Of a stretch of DNA of 64,000 nucleotides, positions 1 to 10,843 are shown in pieces. The number at the start of each line of letters is the position of its first letter. The stretch's first letter is position 1. The stretch is from Linepithema humile (Eukaryota; Arthropoda; Insecta; Hymenoptera; Formicidae): contig NC_090133.1 of the NCBI RefSeq assembly GCF_040581485.1, positions 27,988,139 to 28,052,138 of the forward strand, read 5' to 3'. Below the pieces are notes generated by a model. It did no database searches, had not been told where the DNA came from, and saw only the letters and a list, made by a program, of their open reading frames with translations. Made by a program: the position numbers and the translations under genes.

Positions 1-36
1 AAGAAAATCACTACATAATCTTTTGATCATTTACAG

Positions 37-1957
37 GAATTTTTACGGATGACAGAAAAAATCCCAATGGCTGTCCTATAAAAGGTACTTTTTACATTAG
101 TCATCAATACACAAATTACAGGAATGTGCAATATTTGTGGAATACCGGCCACGAGATAGCTGCACACTCAGTTACGTAAGTACTTACTTCAATACCTTGA
201 AAAAATCATTAAAGTAAATTAGCAAAGCAACGACAAAAATGCATTAAATAGCGCACCAAAGTTCGAAAATCATTTATGGCTCCTAGAACGCTTTATATCT
301 CAAAATCATATCAATTTGTAATGTAAAGTTAATAATTAGTGCTCGGAAATTTTAGTCAGAATTTTAATTTATCACTTAGGCATCGTGGACCGAAAGAGTG
401 GTGGTCGAAGAATGCAACAATCGAAGACTGGTTCGACGAGATGGTTGGAATAGCGAACATTATCAAGAAATATGCAGCGGTTCGTATCGACGATATCAAA
501 GGTAGAAATATTGTTTTTAATTCGACTGTAATTTCAAGATTGAATTGAAAAGGAAAGATCTACACAACAATTATTGGAAAAAATTTCTCTTTTTCATACA
601 AAAAAATATAAAAATATGTACATATTTAAATGTAAGATATATAAAATTATAATTTAATTGATATATAATGCTACATAGAGAATGAATGTAATTAAACCAT
701 CTTATTTGAGATGTCAAGTGTTTATTAAAGCAATTTTCTATATCACAGGATTAAGAGCCCCTTTTTTACAAATCGGATGGAACCGCCAATTTCTGATGAT
801 GTCTGAATTTGGTTTCGTTTATGATTCCTCGATTGTCGCACCATTCTCTGATCCACCTCTGTGGCCCTACACGCTCGATTATAGGCCGCCGCATCCGTGC
901 GTTTACGCGGAACAATTGTGCCCAACCCGTTCTTATCCGAACATCTGGGAACTGCCTCTAAATCAGTTTTTGGTGAACGTAAGTATAATCACTATACGCG
1001 CGATAGAATAAGAATTTTTTTGACTGAACGGACTTCGATCCGTTCACAGATTTATTTATTTACATTTGATCAAACGCGTAGCAAAAAGCGATTCCTGTTC
1101 TTAAAAATGATGTTTATTGGAGTTTCTGTTTAGGAATATACTTGCGCCACTATAGACAGGTGTCCTTCTTCTTTATCTGGAGAAAAGGTTTATGAAATGC
1201 TTATGCTGAATTTTAAAAGGCATTATCTCACCAATCGTGCACCTTTCGGCTTACACCTTCACGCATCATGGTTTCGAAATCCAACATACTTTTATGCTTT
1301 TAATGTAAGTAGAATTTTAAAATTATTTCTTTCTTTGTATGATTATCATCGAATGAACTTGATATTTATTTTGAATTGAGCTCAAATATGAGATTAATGA
1401 AGATGTTCGAGACGTTACATTTATTTTTTTTTTAAGTTCTTATTTTTGTTGTACTTATTTTACATTTGAGAATCTTAACATCTTTTTTTATACGTTAAAT
1501 TTTGTGATCAATTAAAAATTACAGCATTAAAAAATATAGAAATGTAACATGATTTTTTATAATTCAAGATTTGTAACTTTTATCTAAATATTTGTCTAAT
1601 CTTTTTATCAATTTGATAAATTATATCCCTTATGATAAATTATTTCTGTTTAATCAACAATATTTTCATATGTGCAACTAGAAATTCATCGACGATCTAC
1701 TCCGATTGGATGATGTATTTTTTGTCACAAACCACCAGATTATAGAATGGATGGGCAAGCCAACATCCCTTAACGACATCGAAAAGTTTGCACCTTGGCA
1801 ATGTACAAAACGACATTTTGAGTCATTTGAAATCGCCTGCGATTTGCCGAATAGTTGCAAATTATCTAGTAAAGTGCTCAAGTCGCATAGATATTTATAT
1901 ACGTGTTTTGAATGCCCGAAACAATACCCGTGGTTGAGAAATGAATTCGGACTCTAG
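37..1957 (+). CDS. Chitin deacetylase-like protein, 3' part of gene (5' exons outside window)
   Basis: This is a secreted polysaccharide (chitin) deacetylase of the NodB fold, which removes acetyl groups from chitin; the 5' end lies left of the window. Exons are 37-175, 380-501, 749-978, 1134-1304 and 1682-1957, and all phases close, giving about 312 visible residues. Visible family motifs are TDDRKNPNGCPIKGTFYISH near the start, the metal-binding HSVTHR block spanning the first intron shown, RAPFLQIGW in exon three, CPTRSYPNIWELPLN, and GLHLHASWF near the end, followed by a cysteine-containing C-terminal region (PWQC, CDLPNSC, CFECPK). The long spacing and FKRHYLTNRAPFG block resemble the insect gut or group V deacetylases (Cda6–9 type) more than Cda1/2; this subgroup call is an inference. 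Its stop lies 279 bp from the convergent LSm7 stop. Confidence 0.85.
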
Positions 1958-2236
1958 TGAAAATGTTAAAAGCACATCTTATATCGCTTATGTATCATTG
2001 AAATGATTATATAGTATTTTATTTATATTATTTATTATAACTATAGATATAAAAATGTGTATTTTTATAAGAAACTTGCTTTTATTTCTTATAGATGTAA
2101 ACTATTCTTATTTATAATATAAAATAAATTATATTTTTTATTTAAAAAAAAATGGAAATAGCATCTTCTTTCGAAAATATAATGTGTATTAATTGTGTAG
2201 AGACAAAACTTAGCTTGTGTAAAGAGACAAAACTGC

Positions 2237-2889
2237 TTATCCTTCTTGTTGTATAAATGGATTTTGAATAGATTCCATACCATCTACAGGACAAATAAGC
2301 ACTACAGATGTGCCTCTGCATACTACTAAACCCAACATACGAGTATCTTGATTCAACTTATACGGATCATCTGGATCTGCACAATTCAAACAATTGTTTG
2401 ATAAGATTTAAAAATCCAATTTTTAACACACAGATAGAGTTAATAAACAACTCAATTATTCAAAAATTATATATACATAAATATATAAATCTAATCTAAA
2501 TCTATTATCTAAATCGTGTTATAATCAGCAAAGTATTAAATTATCATTAGTTACCTCTAAGATATTCTTTAGTGTTATCAAGCACCAGGTTGAGTAAAGG
2601 ATCGTAACCTTTGAGGATACCTTCAGCTTCTCTACCTCCAGCAAACTTCACCCTTATGTTCTTCTCAAGGTACTTCGAGAGATCAAGAATACTCTCTTTC
2701 CTCTTCTTCTCCTTGTGCTCGACATTCTGTTGCTATAAACATGTAAATAATGCGCTCAAGTTTGTAGTTAGTTCAATACTTTATGATGTATTACCTGCTT
2801 CGTTGCCTGTAAAAAGAGGTTATAACTAATAGATAAACCTAAAATAAGTTTATAGAAAAATAAAAAGTACATAGATTACTTACAGACAT
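2237..2889 (-). CDS. LSm7: U6 snRNA-associated Sm-like protein LSm7
   Basis: LSm7 is a subunit of the heptameric LSm1-7 ring (cytoplasmic mRNA decay) and the LSm2-8 ring (U6 snRNA, nucleus). Exons on the minus strand are 2884-2889 (only ATG TCT), 2795-2806 (12 bases, coding ATKQ), 2555-2732 and 2237-2376, giving 111 residues, slightly longer than the usual ~103. The Sm1 motif is visible as KESILDLSKYLEK followed by IRVKFAGGREAEGILKGYDP and LLNLVLD; the Sm2 motif is LGLVVCRGTSVVLICP; the protein ends NPFIQQEG, very close to animal LSm7. The two tiny 5' exons have proper GTAAGT/GTAATA donors and AG acceptors and both are phase 0, so the 12-base exon could be skipped without breaking the frame. 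Confidence 0.92.
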
Positions 2890-4951
2890 CTTTATATGTA
2901 GTCACACGAAAAAAAAACTAAATCAAGAGCGATCAACTTTTACCAATCAGCAACACATTCCAAAATTATTCTCATAATTATTCCAAATTTTATGTTTCCT
3001 CACGAGCTCATACACGGAACCGGTAAAAACATTGGTTAATCGAGTATCGACTTTATCCGCGTTCACAATCGATTATTTTAAATCGAGATATCGAGAATAT
3101 ATATCTTTCACCGGGAAATGCTAGAAAAGATTAATTTTATTATTTTCAACTTTTCTGAGTGCATTTTGTTTGTAAGTGATTTTAATGACACTCTGATTAC
3201 ATAATTCAACAAAAAAAACATAAAAATGTTAGGTTAAGTATCATTTTGATACTGTGTGAATGCTGCTAAATACAATTTTAAGAAATTCAAGATTAAAGTT
3301 GTTGAAAAAAGAATTTTGATGTTTTTTACCGAATTATAACTATGTGACGTGTTAAAAACTTTTTATTTTTTAAAATAAAGTACATTATTAGGATTTTTAA
3401 CCCTCAATAGAAATTTTTTGTTTACATTATGGTTAGTAAGATTTTTATGATTAAATATTATGTCTATTAGATTGCAAGTAAATAATCATATCTTATGCAA
3501 ACTAGAAATCTCTTAGTTATATTTTAGTATATCGTTGCCGCAATTATATTTTACGTAAATTCATAAAACCCAAGATTGGTATGTAAAAATAAGAACACCT
3601 CTTAAAAGCTTGAATTTATTCATTTCTGACTTTATAAAAAAATATATGTCAATGCATAATATATACGTGAATAATATAATGAGTAAAGCGTGACTGCCTT
3701 TATATATACAATGGCGGGCTGAAGGAAATTTTTATTTATATATTTGAAAACACGATTTAAACAAATTGTTACTAATATTACTTCTGATATCAAAAAATAA
3801 AAGAAAATAATTTAGTGTACAATTATTTTTTATTGTTTCCTAAATACTTATTTACAAAATTTCTGAACTAGCATGTTTAAAACTTTTCTCCCATTTTATT
3901 TTGTAAAATAAAATGGATAATGTATCTTACGATATAATTTATATATATATATTGTATATATAATTGTTTAAATCATATACTATTCATGATATTTGTATAT
4001 TGTATATTATTGTTAATATTTATTAACCATGTTTCTTTTGCAATTATAATAGCGAAACAACGGCAAAGCATGGAATTGATCAAATATTTAATGTAATCGA
4101 AAAAGACTTTATTCCTCAATTAAAGCTATAAATAATTTTGTCTTATTTCAGTGTTTTTATCTTTTGACTCGACGTTTAATTTCTCTCATAAGTGTTCAAT
4201 TAGATTTAGAGCCGCTGATTGAAAAATAGCTAGTTCAAAACTTTTATATTTTTAAAAAACAACTATTCCTTGACTGGTTTTGAAGTGTGTGTGTTTCGGA
4301 TCGCTGTTATATCAAAACATAGGAACCTCAGATGCATACAGAATTGACCACAGCACAGTGTGAAAAAAATGGACACAGTGAAAGTTGGACAGATGAGAAA
4401 ATATGGAAACATATAAAAATTAGAAAAACGGATACAAAGTTCGAAATATCTCGCCTTGCATGTAAATAGCAAATCTATGTGAAATATTGTAATACAATTA
4501 TAAATTTCACGTGATTCCTTGGTGTCTCACATCGATTCCAAATAGAATCAATTTCAATGGATTAAAAAAAAAACGATATTTTAATTGTAGAACAACTAAT
4601 ATTAATAGTATTTTTTTTGCGTTTTTTTAACTCGCATGTTCGACGAGATGAACTAATACAGACAGAAATGTCTGTATTTAAATTGTCGCAAAATATTTGA
4701 ATATACAAAATCAGCACATATAACCGGCTCTATTGCGACTTTATTGCCCCTTTATAGTTATTTGATTGAGCAAATCAATAGAGCCTTACTAAATTTTATC
4801 TTCCTTATTGTTGCACAATAATACGAATTATATATTATCCCGTTATATTCTCATTGCATTTCCAAAATTAAACGTAAATCTTTTTATACATGTTTTTATA
4901 CATTTTTATATAAACTTATGCTTGCTATTCCTTAACTAAATCTGCACTATA
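2890..4951. other. Intergenic, AT-rich, no gene recognised
   Basis: This 2.1-kb stretch upstream of LSm7 holds no open frame with recognisable protein character. It is strongly AT-rich. A CACGTGA E-box-like site is present near 4508, and a short palindrome CAGACA-GAAATGTCTG lies near 4660. The proximal part should contain the LSm7 promoter. Nothing else can be supported. Confidence 0.5.
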
Positions 4952-5270
4952 TTGGGCTGATCAAGAAGTTTCTTCGAACTTTTCGATAAAAGTAAAAGGC
5001 AAACTTTGTTTAATTAAAATATTTATTAGTCAATGTATGCGCCATTTTTCGGACCTTTTGAATCGTCTCTTCTCATTTTTGAAGAGGATTCCATTCTACC
5101 AGAATTTTTCTGAGCGAAGAAGTCATCGAAGTATCTTCCGCGAACCTTCAAAGAATTAAAATTTTCTCCATTGAGAGAGAGTTTTGCAGCGAGTAAAATG
5201 CATAATAATCGTGGCGCAATGTCAGATAAGTATGATGGATATGATAACGCCTTTTATTGTGGCAATCCGG
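4952..5270 (-). mobile_element. Decayed mariner-like transposon, 3' end
   Basis: Positions 4952-4980 read like a mariner terminal inverted repeat (TTGGGCTGATCAAGAAGTTT and onward), similar in style to the mellifera/cecropia mariners. Reading the minus strand inward gives broken transposase C-terminal sequence in shifting frames: a degraded counterpart of the YSPDLAPSDYHLF block (seen as YPSYLSDIAPR near 5230), then YFDDFFAQK near 5120, then a last stretch ending GPKNGAYID with a stop near 5030. Stops and frameshifts make it inactive. No matching 5' inverted repeat was found up to 5500, so the copy looks truncated. The family call rests on the terminal repeat and the order of these motifs. Confidence 0.6.
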
Positions 5271-5973
5271 AGGCACTTCCTGATCAATCTCAATATTTTG
5301 ACTAGTGTGCCTTACATGTCATCGTATCATTTATGTTTCTATACAATTGTGCAATATTGTCCTAACTGCTTCTCTCGTAATGGATTTACTTGGATGGACG
5401 TATTATCCCATCTCGAGAAAATTTATAAGTATAATAATAAAAAGTACGTTTTCTATATAGCCCAAATTTTTGTAATGTATTTCACTCGTCAATAAATTTC
5501 GATGTATCGAATGCACATCGACATTTCGCCGACGGGACGCGTAAAATTTGCGCGCTGTACTTGTGTACTGTGCGCTCCGCGAAGCACACGCAAGCGGGTC
5601 TTGGTGTGCACATCATCCCCTTCACTACGGACGCGTCTCAATCCTGGCATCGTTGAGTCTGACATAGACTTTACGGACGCTAAACTATAAAACACAGTTT
5701 CGAATCATAATGCACAAAGATCTAGACACGCGCCTGCTCCGAATTGTCAAAATTTCGTTCGGCTTTGTGTGTTAAGGCATTATTGATCTCGTGTATGCAT
5801 CCTGAATACATTTTGAATATGTATAACTTTATGCGATAAGGCATACATAACGCCAAATATATCAGAGTTATATTAAAATATGCGTATGTATAGGCGCGCG
5901 CGCGCGCGTGTAGAGAGGGGAAAAGAGGAGGAATCATCGCGTACTTGAGTCGAGCAACAATTTAGATCATATG
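5271..5973. other. Intergenic with a GC-rich patch open on both strands
   Basis: Positions 5489-5695 are unusually GC-rich for the region and lack stops on either strand for about 62-68 codons, but neither translation resembles a known protein. A short alternating (GC)n tract lies at 5894-5909. The right part is downstream of the stop of the VOPP1-like gene and may be its 3' untranslated region. Confidence 0.4.
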
Positions 5974-8900
5974 TCATGTCGACTGTCGATCCTCTTCTTG
6001 TTCGGCGAATAAAGAAACGGATGACGATTGATCAACATTATTGGTTTCATTCTCATCTTGCTCGGCAAGCAGCGGCACCTGCTGTTGATTATTATTGCCA
6101 ACTTCCGAGGATCTCTTGCTCTGTCCTGGCAAGAAGGACATTGGTATCGCACTTGAAGGCGTAGTCGGCGCGGAGCGCGACAGCCACCGTTTTGTTTTGC
6201 TTCGCGAACTCGGCAATCCTAATGGCATATACAGTTTGCCTCTAGTTCTTTTGATTCTGTACGAGCCAATGTCGCTGGGAGTTAAAGGCCGTTGTTGCGT
6301 AGTACCATCACTATTAGTTACGTACAAGACCGGTGCCTGGTTCTGCTGACAATGCATAGTGGTGGCAAGTCCGTCAGATAAATGAGGGAGTTGCTGTATT
6401 TTGTCCAACAATTCCCGCAACTAGAAAATAAACATAAAACATGAGGCATTGTGACGCAATAAGGAAAATATTAGGAATAGAGATTAAACGTAACGCACAA
6501 TGAAAAAAAAATATATATAAAATATAAATATATTACTAATCTGTTATATGCAAGAATCACAGATAAGCTAATCATAGAATTTAATAGGTCAATTTTAAGC
6601 TTTTATATTTCAAAAACTATTGCTTAGAAAATTGCAAAGACTTTTTGATTTAGTTGTTTAAGAACTTCCTCCTATTTTGATTCGTAAATATTTAATATAC
6701 ACAGGGTATCTCAGAACAATGTGTCACAGACAGAGGAGAGTAAACCGAACACAAAAGTCCTTAACCGTTTTGCAAATTTCGCAATAATTGGTAAGATATT
6801 CGTTCACGAGCGTTGTCGTGTTTGAGACATTTTGTATATCAAGATCTTGTGTATAGATTTGGCAAATATTCTTTAAAAAAATATATAATGTCAAGGCATA
6901 CCTCTATCGTTGGACTGGTAGCTCTCGGCGGAGAGCAAGGTGATTGAGCAGCTAGACTTGATATGTCAGAAGTTGTTCTGTGATTTGTCAAAGAGACAAC
7001 CGAACCGGTATCGCCAATTTCTCTTCTCTCGCAATCCACTGCTGATAATTCATCAACACTATTATTGCATGAGTATGGTGGTGGAATAATAGTGTTCGCT
7101 TCGTTTACCACGTTGCACATAAAACTAGAGCTCAATGAATCCAGTGTGCTGGCATGAGACAATGATCTAAAGTAGCGCATCACAAAACCGGAAGTTCCTT
7201 TGCCCAAACTATTGTCGTAACCAATTACCAATGGGTAAAGATCTGGTTTTGCAGTCACCTAAGCATCAAATTACATGGTAAAAATAAATTTTGAATTTTT
7301 TGAACTCACTCATTCAATATAATTACATAAATAAGTGAATAAAAACATCTACAATATTTGTATTAATATGACAACTTGCTGTTATGTGACAATAAAAATA
7401 TCAATATTTTTCAAATTTTAATTAAAAAATAAATAATACTATAATAATAGTTAAAAGATTAAAAAAATAATAATGGTTTGCTGGACATATAATTCAAGAG
7501 CTTTAATTTTAATGACAAATTATAAATAATTGAATAAACTCACCGACATAAGTGATAAAAAAAGTTTGACTTTATAAAAGTGTGACTTTAAAAGTTTGTT
7601 TATAAAAAAAATACCTATAATCACTGGTGGATCTTAAGAGGGGACCCCCCTCCTTTCTTTGGGAGGTTGGGTTTGGAGTTAAAACCTCCAAGTTAAAAAA
7701 AAATCAATTTTGCTGGATTCGTTTAAAAAATCTTAGTAAAAAATGCATTAAAGCAGGTCGATACTCCCTCCATTATCGGCATCAAGATCCGATAGTGTCT
7801 ATAATAGACCTTTTAATATAGAAGATTACAAAAATAAATTGTCCTCGTCATTCTATACATAAGTCGTTTAAAAAATTATCAGATTGAAGTAAAATAAATA
7901 TAGAAATCTCGGAAAATATAAGTTACATAAATTTTTAATATTTTTCATGTGATCTAAATTTTTTTCTCTATTGTTGAACTAAATGAATCCGAAATTGTGA
8001 GGTCCAAAACGGCTTAATTTTTCCGTATAATAATTTATAGTTTTTGTGTTCCAGCATTCGCCCTTCCGGCTTACAGCCTCTTTTATCGTTGTTCAGTAAT
8101 AAAATAATATAATAAATTTTCAAATACCTCATTATATGGTGGTGGTAACGCCTGAACGAAGGAACTACATCGGCTATAATGAGGAGGTGGATACCATGGC
8201 CCTGTGGAAGTTCTTTCCGAAGATGTGCAATCTTCCGATAGCGCTAAACTACGACGACGTTTCCATAGCCAAAATCCGCATGTTGCAGCTATAGCCAATG
8301 CTGCAAGCACTGCTACCCTGTAAAAAAAATTATTATTTCATCTATTAAATTAAGCGTAAATTTTTGCAATAATTATTGAAAAATTAATTTAAAAAGATTG
8401 GGGGCGCATTTCGCGCGGCTAAGCCGTGAAATATACGCTCTGACAGCGGCCAGTGATAAGTTTGGCGCGTGGCGAAGGCAGAGATAACGCGCGAACAGCG
8501 AGCGAGCGGAAGCTTTACTTTTCGTTGCCGTGCGATATTTTAGCGAACTCTTTTAATTACTTTTTTAATAAAAATTTTGATGTTGTACAACTTAAAAAAA
8601 AAGAATTTATCCTACATCCGATATAAGTAATTAAAGTGAATACCAACCACAGATACCAGTAAGTCCAAATCAAGAAATTAAACATCTCTGAAACATGGGG
8701 ATGCACTGGTGTAAAGACACTGTAACAACAGCCCAAAGCACAACACTCTTTTGGAGGAGAGCAGCTGAAAACAACAAATTTTTTCCTTATTATTTACATC
8801 CTGTTTTACACATTTCAGTTCTTATTTATAAAATAAGAAACTTACACATGCCCTCCATCGCACAGCCTAGAAGACACCTTAAAAAATAAAATATTCATTA

Positions 8901-10015
8901 ATCGCAGGCGGCAAAATTACTATAGTTTAATCTAAAAAAATTCTAAGAAATCGAGATGGACTTTTAATTAACTAGATAAATAATTAAATGTCAATTTAAT
9001 GTAAAAGTGTAATTCGTAAAATAATATTTTGAACTAAGGAAACACAAAATTGTTTTCAGCATACGAGATCATAGAAGAGAAACACTGCAGAATTACGAAA
9101 TCACCCAAAAAAGTATTTCTATCAATAATTTTTTCTATTTATATTGTAAAAAATCATGACAATGATTTTCACACGATACAATAGCATTTATATAAATAAG
9201 AGCGATTTTTATGCCAGCAGTGCTTTTCGTGAATCGACAAGGGATCGCAAAACGGCTAGACAGCTGCTCGCAATGGCTAATTAACCCATTAAAGGCCATA
9301 ATTAAAAGACATATTTTAGTTAAATTAAAATCGCTTTTTTCCTACAGTTTTCTCAAATCAAAATAAATATATAACTTTTACTAATTTCCTTCTTCGAAAG
9401 ATTGCGTTTCATTTTAAGAATGCTGATTATTTTGAGCAAAATAAGTTAAGACACGGAGAAAAAAAGTTGAATGTTGCGAATATTTCCTTCAAAATTTACT
9501 GATTTTTGTAAAAAATAAACGCTATTCATCATTCTTGCCGAAAAGATTTAGCTTTATAACTGTAGTAAGGAAATACAAGAATTTAAAGATGTCATGTATT
9601 GTCAAAAATTTGTTGTCATAGTTTATTCCTTATAATATAATTATAAATAAAGGAAATCCTGTGTTAGAAATAGGATACGTTAACCGTTAATGGGTTAAAA
9701 CGAGCATGGTAAAGACTTACGCATGAATGGCAAGCACAGCGATGTATTGATCGAGAGCGCGAGGAGCCGTACGAACAAGGGCTGTACAGACGAGGGTACG
9801 AAACACATCTCCGGCCGCGTTTCTTTCGCGTTCAAAACACGTTTACACGTTATTTTGCACACGTGGAGTGAGATAATGCAATCCGATCAGCTACGAAGCG
9901 TATTTTTCGCGCTTATTGCCATCCTTACTTGATCGACGAACAACAGCAGTGTCAGCGTCAGTGTGGTCGTCACGAGTGGTGCATGAAATACGCGGCTCTT
10001 CGCAGCTTGTATCAT
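5974..10015 (-). CDS. VOPP1/WBP1-like single-pass membrane protein with PPxY motifs
   Basis: Six minus-strand exons with closing phases (9929-10015, 8846-8877, 8648-8764, 8128-8317, 6902-7258, 5974-6420) code for 409 residues. Residues 1-29 form a signal peptide (start ATG has A at -3). A short cysteine-rich ectodomain follows (CDGGHVCSPPKECC, GCC), then one membrane span (FLIWTYWYLW joined to VAVLAALAIAATCGFW) and a basic stop-transfer KRRR. The cytoplasmic part holds three WW-ligand motifs: PPHY, PPPYNE and PPPYSC. The rest is Ser/Gln-rich and probably disordered. This architecture matches VOPP1/WBP1 adaptors, which sit in late endosomes and recruit WW-domain (NEDD4-type) ubiquitin ligases; that role is inferred. 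The exon 3 donor is ambiguous: GTTGGT at 8647 or GTATCT at 8656, same frame, differing by three residues. Shisa-like proteins are an alternative family. Confidence 0.7.
6585..6712. repeat. Inverted-repeat (MITE-like) family copy, partial
   Basis: This stretch, in the last intron of the VOPP1-like gene, matches in reverse orientation the copy at 27853-28025 (shared blocks near GTCTTTGCAATTTT and AAATTG) and, more weakly, the complete element at 14377-14657. It ends in a TACACAGGGT terminus near 6698-6707. Confidence 0.5.
9285..9694. mobile_element. piggyBac-like non-autonomous element flanked by TTAA
   Basis: A 410-bp unit starts with CCCATTAAAGG and ends with CCGTTAATGGG, so its ends are inverted repeats matching at 10 of 11 positions. 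It is flanked on both sides by TTAA (9281-9284 and 9695-9698), the duplicated target of piggyBac transposases. It has no coding capacity and sits in the first intron (8878-9928) of the VOPP1-like gene. The superfamily assignment follows from the TTAA target and the CCC start. Confidence 0.6.
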
Positions 10016-10159
10016 AGTTCTGTCACCAATTGCCGACTGTGTGCACGTCGCCGTATCACTTTGTACAATCAAGCTCCGCGTATTTTACTTGTATATTTGC
10101 AACGAATTTACCATTTCTCCCTTTGTGCCACTTCCCCACTACATCACCATTTGCCCGAC

Positions 10160-10165
10160 CACGTG
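10160..10165. promoter_or_regulatory. CACGTGAC E-box about 145 bp upstream of VOPP1-like ATG
   Basis: The core CACGTG is followed by AC, as in sites bound by MITF/TFEB-type bHLH-zip factors. It lies close upstream of the start codon at 10015. Binding is an inference. Confidence 0.4.
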
Positions 10166-10796
10166 ACCGCATTAGAGTAAGAAAGCGAGTGAAAGAGGGA
10201 AAATACTATGCGGCATGGTACTATCTGTTCTGCGCTCGCTTTCTTATTCTAACATGATCATGTAATCAGATAAATATGTGATAAAAAAATTGTGTAAAAA
10301 AAAAGAATATTTAATTTACAGAACTTCCACTCGTTAACTGTAGAGAGATCCAAATGCTTAATCGGCCACAGAAAGTTCGCAAGATCGCAAAAATACTCTT
10401 TCGTTTAATGAATTTCAGGATGCATCAAAATTGTGAGAACGAGGATAATCTTACGTGTAAAAAAAAGTCATATAGTTTTATTTATGTTTCATAAAAGTGC
10501 AACTATGAAAAGAATCATCAGCGAAAAAATGCAACTAATTAAAATCGTGCAATTTTTCTTCTATTACTTTTTTTTTTATTTTGCATGGAAAAAAAAGATA
10601 TAACTCATTCTACTTCCTGAAGTCACTCTATATATGAGCACTGATGGAGTATATATTTATTAACCCTTTCATTGCGGTGTAACTTCAATCAAAAAGCGCT
10701 CGCTTTGTGCGGCATATTCGATCGTGTGACGCTGAAATGAATTAAGGTGCCTTTTCACCCTGACGCTCGGCGCTCAATTTCAATGTGAAAAGATAT

Positions 10797-10843
10797 CACG
10801 TGACCGAAAACTACTGCAACGGTTGGTTACTTTTGCTCACGTG
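10797..10843. promoter_or_regulatory. Pair of TCACGTGAC E-boxes (CLEAR-like)
   Basis: Two sites, CACGTG at 10797-10802 and at 10838-10843, each sit inside TCACGTGAC and are 41 bp apart, start to start. They are about 0.8 kb upstream of the VOPP1-like start codon. The second overlaps a TGACGTC half of a CRE-like site. The sites match the lysosomal CLEAR element core, but the surrounding stretch (10732-10868) has loose inverted ends and could be a small mobile element. Confidence 0.35.

Noticed and set aside
7624..7700. GGTGGATCTTAAGAGGGGACCCCCC, resembling a hAT or similar transposon end
   Set aside because: No matching inverted end or target duplication was found nearby, so it cannot be supported as an element.
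9723..9810. Alternative signal-peptide exon for the VOPP1-like gene ending at a GTAAGT at 9720
   Set aside because: Its phase would produce a stop directly after the junction, whereas the exon ending at 9929 joins in frame and has a clear signal peptide.
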